Assembly: GCF_901709675.1 (NCBI RefSeq)
Contig: NC_051089.1
Span: 16,357,976-16,421,975 of the forward strand
Reading direction: 5' to 3'
Length of the DNA stretch: 64,000 nt
From: Syngnathus acus
Lineage: Eukaryota; Chordata; Actinopteri; Syngnathiformes; Syngnathidae
Shown: positions 1 to 17,923 of the stretch, in pieces
Numbering within the stretch: the first letter of the stretch is position 1
How the letters are laid out: every line of letters begins with the position of its first letter
The notes under the pieces: model-generated
What the model was told of the DNA's origin: nothing
Seen by the model: the letters and a program-made list of their open reading frames with translations, nothing else
The model's database searches: none
Program-made: the position numbers and the translations under genes

Positions 1-2590
1 CCTTCTTGGAGTCCCTGGAGGAAGTGCTGGAGAGCGCTCCTTCTGGGGACTCCGTCGTTCTACTGGGTGACTTCAATGCTCACGTGGGCAATGACAGTGA
101 GACCTGGAAGGGCGTGATTGGGAGGAACGGCCCCCCCGATCTGAACCCGAGCGGTGTTCTATTGTTGGACTTCTGTGCTCGACACGGATTTTCAATAATG
201 AACACCATGTTCAAACATAAGGGTGTCCATGTGTGCACTTGGCACCAGGACACCCTAGGCCGCAGTTCGATGATCGACTTTGTAGTCGTGTCATCGGATT
301 TGCGGCCGCATGTTTTGGACACTCGGGCGAAGAGAGGGGCGGAGCTGTCAACTGATCACCACCTGGTGGTGGGTTGGCTCCGATGGTGGGGGAAGATGCC
401 GGTCCGACCTGGCAGACCCAAACGTTCTGTGAGGGTCTGCTGGGAACGTCTGGCGGAATCCCCTGTCAGGAAGAGCTTCAACTCCCACCTCCGGCAGAGC
501 TTTTCCCACGTCCCGGGGGAGGCGGGGGACATTGAGTCCGAGTGGACCTTGTTCCGCGCCTCCATTGTTGAGGCGGCCGACCGGAGCTGTGGCCGTAAGG
601 TCATTGGTGCCTGTCGTGGCGGCAATCCCCGAACCCGCTGGTGGACACCGGCGGTAAGGGATGCCGTCAAGCTGAAGAAGGAGTCCTATCGGGCCGTTTT
701 GGCCTGCGGGACTCCGGAGGCAGCTGACAGGTACCGGGTGGCCAAGCGGAACGCGGCTTCGGCGGTTGCTGAGGCAAAAACCCGGGCGTGGGAGGAGTTC
801 GGCGAGGCCATGGAGAATGACTTCCGGACGGCTTCGAGGAAATTCTGGTCCACCATCCGGCGCCTCAGGAGGGGGAAGCAGTGCAACGTCAACACTGTTT
901 ACAGTGGAGATGGCGTGCTGCTGACCTCGACTCGGGACGTCGTGTGTCGGTGGGGAGAATACTTCGAAGACCTCCTCAATTCCACCGACACGCCTTCCAT
1001 TGTGGAAGCAGGGCCTGGGGACTCTGAGGCGGACTCTCCAATCTCTGGGGTTGAAGTCACTGAGGTAGTTAAAAAACTCCTCGGTGGCAAGGCCCCGGGG
1101 GTGGATGAGATCCGCCCGGATTTCTTAAGGGCTCTGGATGTTGTGGGGCTGTCATGGCTGACACGTCTCTACAGCATCGCGTGGACATCGGGGACAGTGC
1201 CTCTGGATTGGCAGACTGGGGTGGTGGTTCCCCTCTTTAAGAAGGGGGACCGGAGGGTGTGTTCCAATTACAGGGGAATTACACTCCTCAGCCTCCCTGG
1301 TAAGGTCTATTCAGGGGTGCTGGAGAGGAGGGTCCGTCGGGAGGTCGAACCTCGGATTCAGGAGGAACAGTGTGGCTTTCGTCCTGGCCGTGGAACAGTG
1401 GACCAGCTCTTCACCCTCAACAGGATCCTCGAGGGTGCATGGGAGTTCGCCCAACCAGTCCACATGTGTTTTGTGGACTTGGAGAAGGCGTTCGACCGTG
1501 TCCCTCGGGAGGTTCTGTGGGGGGTGCTTCGGGAGTACGGGGTACCGAGCCAACTGATAAGGGCGGTTCGGTCCCTGTATCACCGATGCCAGAGTGTGGT
1601 CCGCATTTCCGGCAGTAAGTCGGATTCGTTCCCAGTGAGGGTTGGACTCCGCCAAGGCTGCCCTTTGTCACCGATTCTGTTCATACTTTTTATGGACAGA
1701 ATTTCTAGGTGCAGCCGAGGCGTTGAGGGTGTCCGGTTTGGGGACCTCAGCATCGCGTCTCTGCTTTTTGCAGACGACGTTGTGCTGTTGGCTTCTTCAG
1801 GCCGTGATCTCCAGCTCTCACTGGAGCGGTTCGCAGCCGAGTGTGAAGCGGTCGGGATGAGGGTCAGCACCTCCAAATCCGAGTCCATGGTCCTCGATCG
1901 GAAAAGGGTGGAATGCCCTCTCCGGATCGGGGATGAGATCCTGCCCTAAGTGGAGGAGTTTAAGTATCTTGGGGTCTTGTTCACGAGTGAGGGGAGGATG
2001 GAGCGTGAGATCGACAGGCGGATCGGTGCAGCGTCGGCAGTAATGCGGACTCTGTACCGGTCCGTCGTGGTAAAGAGAGAGCTGAGCCAAAAGGCAAAGC
2101 TCTCAATTTACCGGTCGATTTACGCTCCTACCCTCACCTATGGTCACGAGCTATGGGTCGTGACCGAAAGAACGAGATCCCGGATACAAGCGGCCGAAAT
2201 GAGTTTTCTCCGCAGGATGTCCGGGCTCTCCCTTAGAGATAGGGTGAGAAGTTCGGTCATCCGGGAGAGACTCGGAGTAGAGTCGCTACTCCTCCACGTT
2301 GAGAGGAGCCAGATGAGGTGGCTCGGGCATCTCATCAGGATGCCTCCTGGACGCCTCCCTGGGGAGGTGTTCCGGGCATGTCCCACCGGTAGGAGACCCC
2401 GGGGACGACCCAGGACGCGCTGGAGAGACTATGTCTCTCGGCTGGCCTGGGAACGCCTTGGGATCCCCCGGGATGAGCTAGATGAAGTAGCTGGGGAGAG
2501 GGAAGTCTGGGAGTCCCTCCTGAAGCTGCTGCCCCCGCGACCCGACCCCGGATAAGCGGAAGAAGATGGATGGATGGATGGATGGATGGA
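1..2590 (+). mobile_element. RTE-clade non-LTR retrotransposon (Rex3-like), cut by the window edge
   Basis: A LINE copy that begins before the window. It encodes the C-terminal half of an apurinic-type endonuclease, a reverse transcriptase and a C-terminal domain, and ends in a GATG microsatellite (about 2568-2590) right after the last coding base. The terminal GATG repeat and the RT sequence fit the RTE clade of teleosts, Rex3 or a close relative; the exact family is inference. High GC and long readability compared with flanking DNA suggest a fairly young copy. The last about 30 bp (AAGCGG, then AAGATGGATGG) resemble the tail of the SINEs elsewhere in the window. Confidence 0.9.
6..2555 (+). 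pseudogene. RTE endonuclease/reverse transcriptase ORF with one in-frame stop
   Basis: The frame is open for 647 codons, meets a single TAA at 1947-1949, then continues in the same frame for 201 codons to a stop at 2553-2555. The endonuclease part shows [10 protein letters not shown] near the start and the SxDH motif (LSTDHHLV, near residue 117). The reverse transcriptase shows [18 protein letters not shown], the [13 protein letters not shown] block, [13 protein letters not shown] (first catalytic Asp), [12 protein letters not shown] and the FADD box ([12 protein letters not shown]). After the stop come VEEFKYLGVLFTSEG and the basic tail RRPRGRPRTRW typical of RTE proteins. The stop sits where relatives normally have a Gln codon, so a single C-to-T change is the likely break. 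The N-terminus lies outside the window. Confidence 0.85.
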
Positions 2591-2969
2591 AAAAATAATA
2601 ATACATTATGTTTGTGCTTATGTATCGTTTTTGTTACCATCATTATATTTATTTTCAATGTTTAAATCTTTTTTAATCTTGAATGACCTGAGCTCCGAGC
2701 AACTACTAAATTTCAGTCGATTTAGTCAATTAGTTAATTTCACCCCAGAAATCAAAGGTAAGTAATATAACAAACAGTATTCGGTTCAGGTTTTTGTTTC
2801 CTGAAAAAAAAAAACCCTGAAAGAAATTACTTATGTCTGTCTCATACTGCCCTCAGGTGGCCAAGCCGCGCACAACAAAATGAACAGCAAACGTGCACAA
2901 GGGACCTAAACTGTTTAATTTGGGGGGTTTAATTAGTTATAAAATTACAATATGTTTTCATAAAGTATA
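2591..2969. other. Unassigned AT-rich spacer
   Basis: Flank between the LINE tail and the target duplication of the next transposon. AT-rich; I see no coding exon, RNA gene or clear repeat. Confidence 0.5.
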
Positions 2970-3102
2970 CTATAGAGCAGTGGTCCCCAACCTTTTTTGC
3001 ACCACGGACCGGTTACGTGTCAGAAATATTTTCGCGGACCGGCCTTTATATAAATAAATATATTTATATATTTATTATTTAAATATTTATATATATAAAT
3101 AG

Positions 3103-3466
3103 GGCGCGGCTCGGTGGGGCACTGGGTAGCACGTCCGCCTCACAGGTAGGAGGGTGCGGGTTCAATTCCACCTCCGGCCCTCCCTGTGCGGAGTTTGCAT
3201 GTTCTCCCCGGGCCCGCGTGGGTTTTCTCCGGGCACTCCGGTTTCCTCCCACATCCCAAAAACATGCTTGGTAGGCCGATTGAAGACTCCAGATTGTCCC
3301 TAGGTGTGAGTGCGAGTGCAAATGGTTGTTTGTCTCTGTGTGCCCTGCGATTGGCTGGCAACCGGTTCAGGGTGTCCCCCGCCTACTGCCCGATGACAGC
3401 TGGGATAGGCTCCAGCACGCCCGCGACCCCCGTGGGGACTAAGCGGTTCGGAAAATGGATGGATGG
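3103..3466 (+). mobile_element. tRNA-headed SINE nested in the hAT element
   Basis: Full-length teleost SINE with an internal pol III B box (GGTTCAATTCC), a conserved body (TTTGCATGTTCTCCCC, TCCTCCCACATCCCAAAAAC, CTGGGATAGGCTCCAGCAC) and a GGATGGATGG tail. Perfect 12-bp target duplications ATATATAAATAG flank it at 3091-3102 and 3467-3478. The other hAT copy has only one such site with no SINE, so it acts as an empty-site control. Confidence 0.9.
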
Positions 3467-3624
3467 ATATATAAATAGGATGAAATAAAATGATACGACT
3501 GGCATAAAAACAAATATAAACCACATAAAAATAAAACGTTGAATTAGTGGGAGCACCGAGCTCTTTTCTCAGAAATGAGCCATTCCCATCTAGGCGTAAT
3601 CGGAGACAATGACACCCGAAGTGG

Positions 3625-3909
3625 TTAAGGTTTGTCTTTAAATGCAGGATGCTTGGTCTTTATGTGCCGAAGTAGGTTTGAAGGCTTCATTGCCTCGTTA
3701 GCTAGCCTTTTGCCACATATGCGGAGTGCACTTGGCGCGTCAGAGTCACCTGTGGCGATAAATCCATATTTTAAGTAGGACTCCAGAAATGTTCTTTTAA
3801 ATGCAGCTTTCCTTTTCTTAGAAGTCGTAGCCTCTTCTTCTTCAGTGTCCTCATTGGATGTTTTTCCCTTTCCGAAGAAGCTTTCCAAACTTCTCTGTTT
3901 CTTGCTCAT
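3625..3909 (-). pseudogene. N-terminal fragment of a hAT (ZBED-type) transposase
   Basis: A 94-residue frame starts MSKKQRSLESFFGKGK and ends LLRHIKTKHPAFKDKP, then stops. It resembles the BED zinc-finger N-terminus of ZBED5-like hAT transposases: basic start, acidic EEEE stretch, SYLKYGFI block, then ICGK and HIKTKH as part of the zinc site. The residue where the first zinc Cys is expected is Leu, so the finger is probably defective. The catalytic RNase-H-like domain is absent. Probably a fossil coding stretch rather than a working protein. Confidence 0.65.
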
Positions 3910-4531
3910 TTTTGCTTGCCTCGCGGGCTTGACTGTGGTGACATGTCACGTGACCGAGACGAGCGCCCTGTGTCAAGAGTCCTTATTTTTCAGATGCACC
4001 GACAGATGTAATTGGGAGAGATTCGCCAAATTTTTTATATTTTTCAAAATAAATTCTTACTCACTTTTGCTAGCTTTGCGGGCTCGACTGGGGAAACATG
4101 TCACGTGACCGGGACGAGCGTCTTAACCTGAATGAATTGATCGTCAATGAAAAAGGAAAAAAAAATTATTATTATTATTATTTTTTTTTCCTGTGCGGCT
4201 CCGCGGCCCGGTACCAAGTGACCCACGGACCGGTACCGGTCCGCGGCCCGGTGGTTGGGGACCACTGCTATAGAGAACAGTTTAGTGAATTAAAACAAAA
4301 CGTTTTTGTTTTAGGAAGGCTGAGACAGATTCATGGCATTAAAAATCATTCATTTCATGTGGGAAAGAGGATTTGAGATGTTTTGAGTTACTAGCGTGGT
4401 CAAGGAAGGAATTAAACATATAAACTAACTCAAGGCGCCACTTTTAGCAGCAGGCATGCGTGTGCATCATCCCAATAACAGGTACCAACCAAACTGACAT
4501 CGTCCCATGGTCCCAACCACCACTCGCTTAC

Positions 4532-4929
4532 CCAATGAATGACATCATCATTCAAAGTTCCCCAGTAGTAACCAGCAATGACTCGGTTTCGAGTTGCTCT
4601 CATCCCACAGTGATTGCCCGTCCCCGGGTTATCGTGGCACTCTGCGAGGACACGTTGTTTTTCCTCCTCATTTAACACCACAAGCCGCACGTATCTTTTA
4701 TTTGGTCCCGTGTAGAATAACCTGCCATCTAGAAAGTACAAAACTAGTGAACGACAAATAACCTTGCTAGACTACTTCACCAAAATACATGATTGCGATT
4801 GGTACCTTTAATTGTAAATTTAGACATGGCACGGCGCATTTCAGCGCGATCCCTTTTGGATACATCTGCATGAACTTCACCGGTAGCCATGTATTGCTGT
4901 AGGTTTTTGTAATACTCAAAATCTTTCAT
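4532..4929 (-). pseudogene. Two-exon integrase H2C2-type gene fragment
   Basis: On the minus strand a first exon (4929 down to 4806) starts MKDFEYYKNLQQYMATGEVH and ends in AAAG/GTACCA. After a 62-bp intron a second exon (4743 down to 4532) follows an AG and reads DGRLFYTGPNKRYVRLV, then a region like the zinc-binding H2C2 domain of retroviral/Ginger integrases (ECHDNPGTGNHCGMRATRNR, AGYYW, DVIHW), ending at a plausible GTAAGC donor. Joined, this is about 111 residues. In this family the next exon should supply the CxxC half of the zinc site and the catalytic core; neither is seen before the hAT insertion at 2978-4267. It may be the 5' part of a domesticated integrase-like gene (KRBA2/GIN1-like) truncated by transposition. 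No function can be claimed. Confidence 0.5.
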
Positions 4930-5099
4930 GTTGAACGTAAGCGTCCTTGTATTCGTTTGATCCCAGGTATGCGTGTGTGACAGTCTGCTCCACAAATGGT
5001 TGCAGATCCGGACGGTACGGCGATTCGGTTGGTAACAATGGCCGACAAACGGTGGCCGACAGCGGAACTGACGACATCAAGTCATTCAAAACGTTCATA

Positions 5100-5623
5100 C
5101 AGCGCTTACTATTAACATTTATTTTAGCAAAAAATTTTTTTATTTATACTTACAGAAAAAAATACATATGTATCTTAAATTGTGAGTATAGTTTCTTTTA
5201 AAAACATACGCAAATAGTCCTTCCTCAAGTTAACCCGACGTAATGAAAATTACTAATAAAATATGAAGAGAATGTTAAATGTTTAAGATGAAAATTGTTC
5301 ATGTTCTATTTACATTCCGTATAGTCCACAAAACCCTCTTAAGACAACTTTTTTTCTTTGCGCCCTATAAAAAAATAGAATCTAATTTCCCTATTTTTAT
5401 TGACAGCGTAAACCCAACAGAGAGACAGAGTTTGCGCAAACCAGGTTAGCGATTGTTGGATTAAGGAGGTTTGCGGCATCATTTCACATTGTTGACTGCA
5501 TCAACGATTTTTCACAACTGTACAATTTCCTCTGTATCAATGTTGCCTAATAAGGCGACGTTCACGTTTTTATTGAGTTGTGGATGTTCCCATTGTCATG
5601 TGGACCTTAAACGTTGCACCCGC
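5100..5623. other. Upstream region of ctsd
   Basis: AT-rich DNA grading into a GC-richer proximal promoter after about 5560. No coding exon seen. No clear TATA box next to the gene, in keeping with a housekeeping promoter. Confidence 0.4.
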
Positions 5624-5633
5624 GTCACATGAC
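5624..5633 (+). promoter_or_regulatory. CLEAR-like E-box (candidate TFEB/TFE3 site) upstream of ctsd
   Basis: The sequence GTCACATGAC differs by one base from the palindromic CLEAR consensus GTCACGTGAC, bound by the MiT/TFE factors that control lysosomal genes. It lies 87 bp before the cathepsin D start codon. Mammalian CTSD is a known member of that network, so position and motif agree. Binding itself is inference. Confidence 0.5.
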
Positions 5634-5719
5634 TCGTTCGTCTGATCGCTTATTGCTTACTAAAGCGTCAAAACGCTCAGTCATTGTATTTCTGATTTTG
5701 CGACTTTCAAACCGCTACG

Positions 5720-13085
<7,366 letters not shown>

Positions 13086-14437
13086 GAATCAAATATATGC
13101 AGAGCAGTACAGTGTTAAAAAAATAAATCACACAACGGCATTTTTCTGGGCTACACAACTTTTGCTGCTTCGCAATCAAACTAATTAGCAATAGATTTTG
13201 TGTAGAGCTGACATGCACTCCACGGAAGAAGATTTCAGACTGGTTTTAGAGGTACTGCATGCAGCTAAAGGAGGTGGACGTGTTTGAGCTGGTTTTCCAT
13301 TTTCATCAGGGACTTGTTTTAAACAAATTTTAATATAAGGTGAGCTTTGACTACTGACTGATGTACCTATTTTGCAATTGGCCTTAATGCCTCAATAAAC
13401 ACAATTAAAATTGTCATGAGGGTACAGTTCTTTCTGTTAAAGTCATTTCAGAGGTTTTTCATATAGTCAGTGTCTTGTTGGCCTACAAGAGGACAGTTCT
13501 CTTGTGAAAGTTATTTCAGAATTTTTGTATGTAGTCCGTTCCGTGTCTTGTTGGGCTACAATTCCGCCCTGCAGGGGATTGTTGAAGATCTAAAAACAAA
13601 AAAAAACATTCAATTGAATGGTTTAATACCAAATGTGAACACCAGGAGTGTTTCAAGCTTCTTGATTAATTCAGAATGTTATTAGATTCGACTGCATTGC
13701 ATGATGCAAAACAATTTGGACCAAGGTGATATTTTGTCTAAAAAAACGCCATTATATTTTATTCCTAATGTGTTCACAGCAATGTTCAAATGCGCAGAAA
13801 CAAACATGTACTCCAGAGAATTAGTTGACGAGCATTAGTAGAAAAGCTATTTTTAAGGTTTCTTGATTTTTTTATTTATTAAAATCCTACAGATATTTAG
13901 AAGTCTGGTTCCATTTCCATTACCTCAAAGCTACATAGTGAATTAATAATAAAACAAACACACAATGTAGCAACAGTATGTTCTCTGGGGTGTGTTCACT
14001 GACACACTTGAATACATTTGTGAATTTCAGTCATAAAAGCTGTCATATTTGTTAAGATAAAAAAAAAAAAACACTGCAATTGTGCACATTTTCAATATTT
14101 GTAATGCAGCAGTAACTACTCTCTAAAACTGCATGTATTATAGGAAAGACTTTTTTTTTCCTGATTGTCTTTTTCATTTTGCTCCATCATATTGACTGAT
14201 GTTGCAGTTTAGTTTACTTGGCAAATGTTAAAACCTATCCAACTCGTCACAAGACTGACATTTGAGCTTTAAAGTATAATCTTGAGTCATCATCATAAGA
14301 AAGAACGATATTTGAGCAGCTTGTGCTAATCAAACCAATATTTTATATCCACATGTTGAGTCTTCATGGACTGGACTGTTCAGACCTTGGCTGCAGACAG
14401 TATCCAAAAGTAATACTGACTTGAGCCGGACGTCCTG
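13086..14437. other. Convergent 3' flanks of ctsd and cdhr5
   Basis: The two genes point at each other across 1.35 kb of AT-rich DNA holding their 3' UTRs. AATAAA signals for ctsd lie in the first 320 bp. No further gene or clear repeat seen. Confidence 0.5.
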
Positions 14438-17400
14438 TCAGCCATCCCGCTTGTTTGTTTCCTTCTCCTGATCCGATGCGGCGCTACCATTGTCCTGTTC
14501 TGCTCTAGGCTCCGTGCTGTGGTTTTCCTGCCCATCATTAGATTTTTTGTCTTTGACTACTCCCTCCATCACCAACTCCCCTTCCAGCTCCTCCTGCGTC
14601 TCCTCCTCCACCCGGCCCACCGTGTCCGGGATAATCTCCACCTCAATGTCTGAGGAGTCCTCGATCTCCTTGAACCATACAGTTTTCTGCCCCTCCTTCC
14701 TCCTCTGCTTGGCCAGCATGGCCCTTGAGCTGTAATCATCTCCATCTCCTCTCCCTCTCCTGGAGGGTCTTACTGAGGGACTCCCTTTGGGGGCATGGTT
14801 AGTAAAGACACCGCAGGAGGAACAGTGGCGGTTGCGTCTCCCCAATGGCATGACTTGGCCCCCGGGGAAGGTGCTCCGCCTGGGAAGGGCCTTCCTCCAG
14901 CGGCCACGGCTTCCGTCAGCCTCATTCTGGAAGCCATCATTGGTGTACTGCAGGGAGTCTCTGCGGCCCCTGTTTGGCTGCTCAGACTTCAGACAGTCCA
15001 AGCACTAGAACCAGTGCAGAGATTAGAAAGTAATGTAATTATGGCTTCAGAAACTTTCTGTTCATTCACTGTATAAAGATGGTGTCATCATGTTAGCATA
15101 TTTCAACAAATTCGTGGTGTGTGCTTCTTGATGAAATTTTATAGGGAATGTGATTTTTCTTTAATAACTACATAAAAGCACTTCTTCAATATCTGGCTTA
15201 GGAATATAATGAAATACATCTGGCCAATAATGACAGAATTAATAACTGTAGTAGCAATAATCATACAATCAGTTGCTATCGGTGCGTGCCTTTTCTGTTT
15301 CCATGAAAAGCCTCTTTACATTTTAAAGTAAATAACATCCTTATAAAAATTAAAATTGTGGTCTACCTTCTAATATGAATAACTAATGGCTGTAAAAAAG
15401 GTTTTAACAATTATGGGGGGAGGGGGCATATATAATGTATATATAAATAATGTTCCAAATTTTCTGTTTTGAAGAGACGTTTGCTGTTTGTGTATTTCAC
15501 TGTCAACAAGAAATCCAAAGAATTTGCTTGAACAAACGGAAACATGAACTACCGTATTGGCCCGGATATAAGATGGTGTTTTTTGCATTGAAATAAGACT
15601 GAAAAAGTGGAGGTCGTCTTACGTTCGAGGTCTAGACATTATACCCATTCACAACGCTAGATGGCGCCAGATATCTTTAAAGCGAATGCTGAACTTAACT
15701 CAAAGCGAACCCCTGTCACGAAGAATAAAAATAAAAATAGCGGTAGCACGAAGAAGAAAAATAAAAAATAGCGGTAAGAAAGAAAAGAGAAGAAAATAAG
15801 AGAAGAGATAACAGAAAATGGAGAAACTGTTAGAAAGGTTCATATGTTGAAGTTAAAATGTTGGACAGTTATGTCACCGCGCCTTAAGTCTCGCGTGAGT
15901 TACATCAGCGTATCGCTGGAGCTTGTGCGCAGAGGTAAGTTAAAAGTTGCTGGTATCAACTGAGTGTGTTGCTGTGATTGTGTGCGTCTTTGACACAAAG
16001 TGAGTACCGTATTTTCCGCCCTAAAAGGCGCTCCTAAAAACCTAAAATTTTCTCAAAAGCCGACAGTGCGCCTTATAGGCCAGTGCGCCTTATATATGGA
16101 TCAACTGATGAATTTGTTGATCCATACTGGTTGTACACAGTGCTCTGCCAAAATGTTTCAGTACGTTTTAGTACGACTAGTAAATTACAAGGTCGCATCG
16201 CTTCCCAGCATTACGGCAACTGTAGTCAGGGGGCGTCACCGAATAGCTGTTGTACCCGCGAGGCTATTTCATGTCAAAATAGGCTGCTCTGTTAATGTTT
16301 CGAGTAAATCTACTGATCGATATGGAAGGGAAACATAGGTAAGTAGTACCAATGCGTTAGATCGAACTTTAGTCAGTTCCGATCATTTTATAGGAGATCG
16401 TTTGAGAAACGCGATTGTTTACACTTTGCTGAGGCTCATGGGAGATTGCGAGCTGAGGCTCGTGAGACTTTGCGGATGGCTAATGCTATTGCGATAGCTG
16501 CTATACGTACCAGGCTATTTCATGTCAAAATAGGCTGCTCTGTTAATGTTTCGAGTAAATCTACGGATCGATATGGAAGGGAAACATAGGTAAGTAGTAC
16601 CAATGCGTTAGATCGAACTTTAGTCAGTTCCGATCATTTTATAGGAGATCGTTTGAGAAACGCGATTGTTTACACTTTGCTGAGGCTCATGGGAGATTGC
16701 GAGCTGAGGCTCGTGAGACTTTGCGGATGGCTAATGCTATTGCGATAGCTGCTATACGTACCAGGCTATTTCATGTCAAAATAGGCTGCTCTGTTAATGT
16801 TTCGAGTAAATCTACGGATCGATATGGAAGGGAAACATAGGTAAGTAGTACCAATGCGTTAGATCGAACTTTAGTCAGTTCCGATCATTTTATAGGAGAT
16901 CGTTTGAGAAACGCGATTGTTTACACTTTGCTGAGGCTCATGGGAGATTGCGAACTGAGGCTCGTGAGACTTTGCGGATGGCTAATGCTATTGCGATAGC
17001 TGCTATACGTACCAGGCTATTTCATGTCAAAATAGGCTGCTCTGTTAATGTTTCGAGTAAATCTACGGATCGATATGGAAGGGAAACATAGGTAAGTAGT
17101 ACCAATGCGTTAGATCGAACTTTAGTCAGTTCCGAACATTTTATAGGAGATCGTTTGAGAAACGCGATTGTTTACACTTTGCTGAGGCTCATGGGAGATT
17201 GCGAGCTGAGGCTCGTGAGACTTTGCGGATGGCTAATGCTATTGCGATAGCTGCTATACGTACCAGGCTATTTCATGTCAAAATAGGCTGCTCTGTTAAT
17301 GTTTCGAGTAAATCTACGGATCGATATGGAAGGGAAACATAGGTAAGTAGTACCAATGCGTTAGATCGAACTTTAGTCAGTTCTGATCATTTTATAGGAG

Positions 17401-17861
17401 ATCGTTTGAGAAACGCGATTGTTTACAGAGGGCTCGTTGGTTATTGGCTAGTGGATGCATACCGCAACCCTAGTCAACCTCAGTTTGATGCAGTATAGCT
17501 TCTATTTTATGCGCCTTATAATCCGGTGCGCCTTATATATGGACAAAGTTTTAAAATGGGCCGTTCATTGAAGGTGCGCCTTATAACCCGGTGCGCCTTT
17601 TAGGGCGGAAAATACGGTATATACATTTCATTGTCACTACTGTCAACTGTTGTGCTGTTTGTCTGAACGTTGCCAGCAAATATATTTTGTTGTTTCAATG
17701 ACTTATTTTTGGTGTGTTGCTGAGAGTATTTCATTTATGGTTATTTAGTATAGCGGAACCGTTACACGCAGTTAGTTATGTAATGTGTGCCGTCTACTCG
17801 TGTTGTGTGACGTCAGAAGTTGAGCATTGACTTACGTGCTGTATTTCTGTCTTTTGCAGAA

Positions 17862-17923
<62 letters not shown>

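Larger units (their letters stand above)
2978..4267 (-). mobile_element. Non-autonomous hAT element, copy 1, with 8-bp target duplication
   Basis: The ends are inverted (CAGTGGTCCCCAACC at left, GGTTGGGGACCACTG at right) and flanked by identical 8-bp direct repeats CTATAGAG (2970-2977 and 4268-4275), the hAT signature. GGACCGGTACCGGTCC palindromes lie just inside the right end. The interior keeps only the start of a transposase frame on the minus strand, so the element cannot move by itself. A SINE has inserted inside it. A second copy at 32663-33573, without the SINE, lies in the opposite orientation. Confidence 0.9.

Noticed and set aside
1311-1671. Minus-strand frames inside the LINE
   Set aside because: Shadows of the GC-rich reverse transcriptase frame on the other strand.
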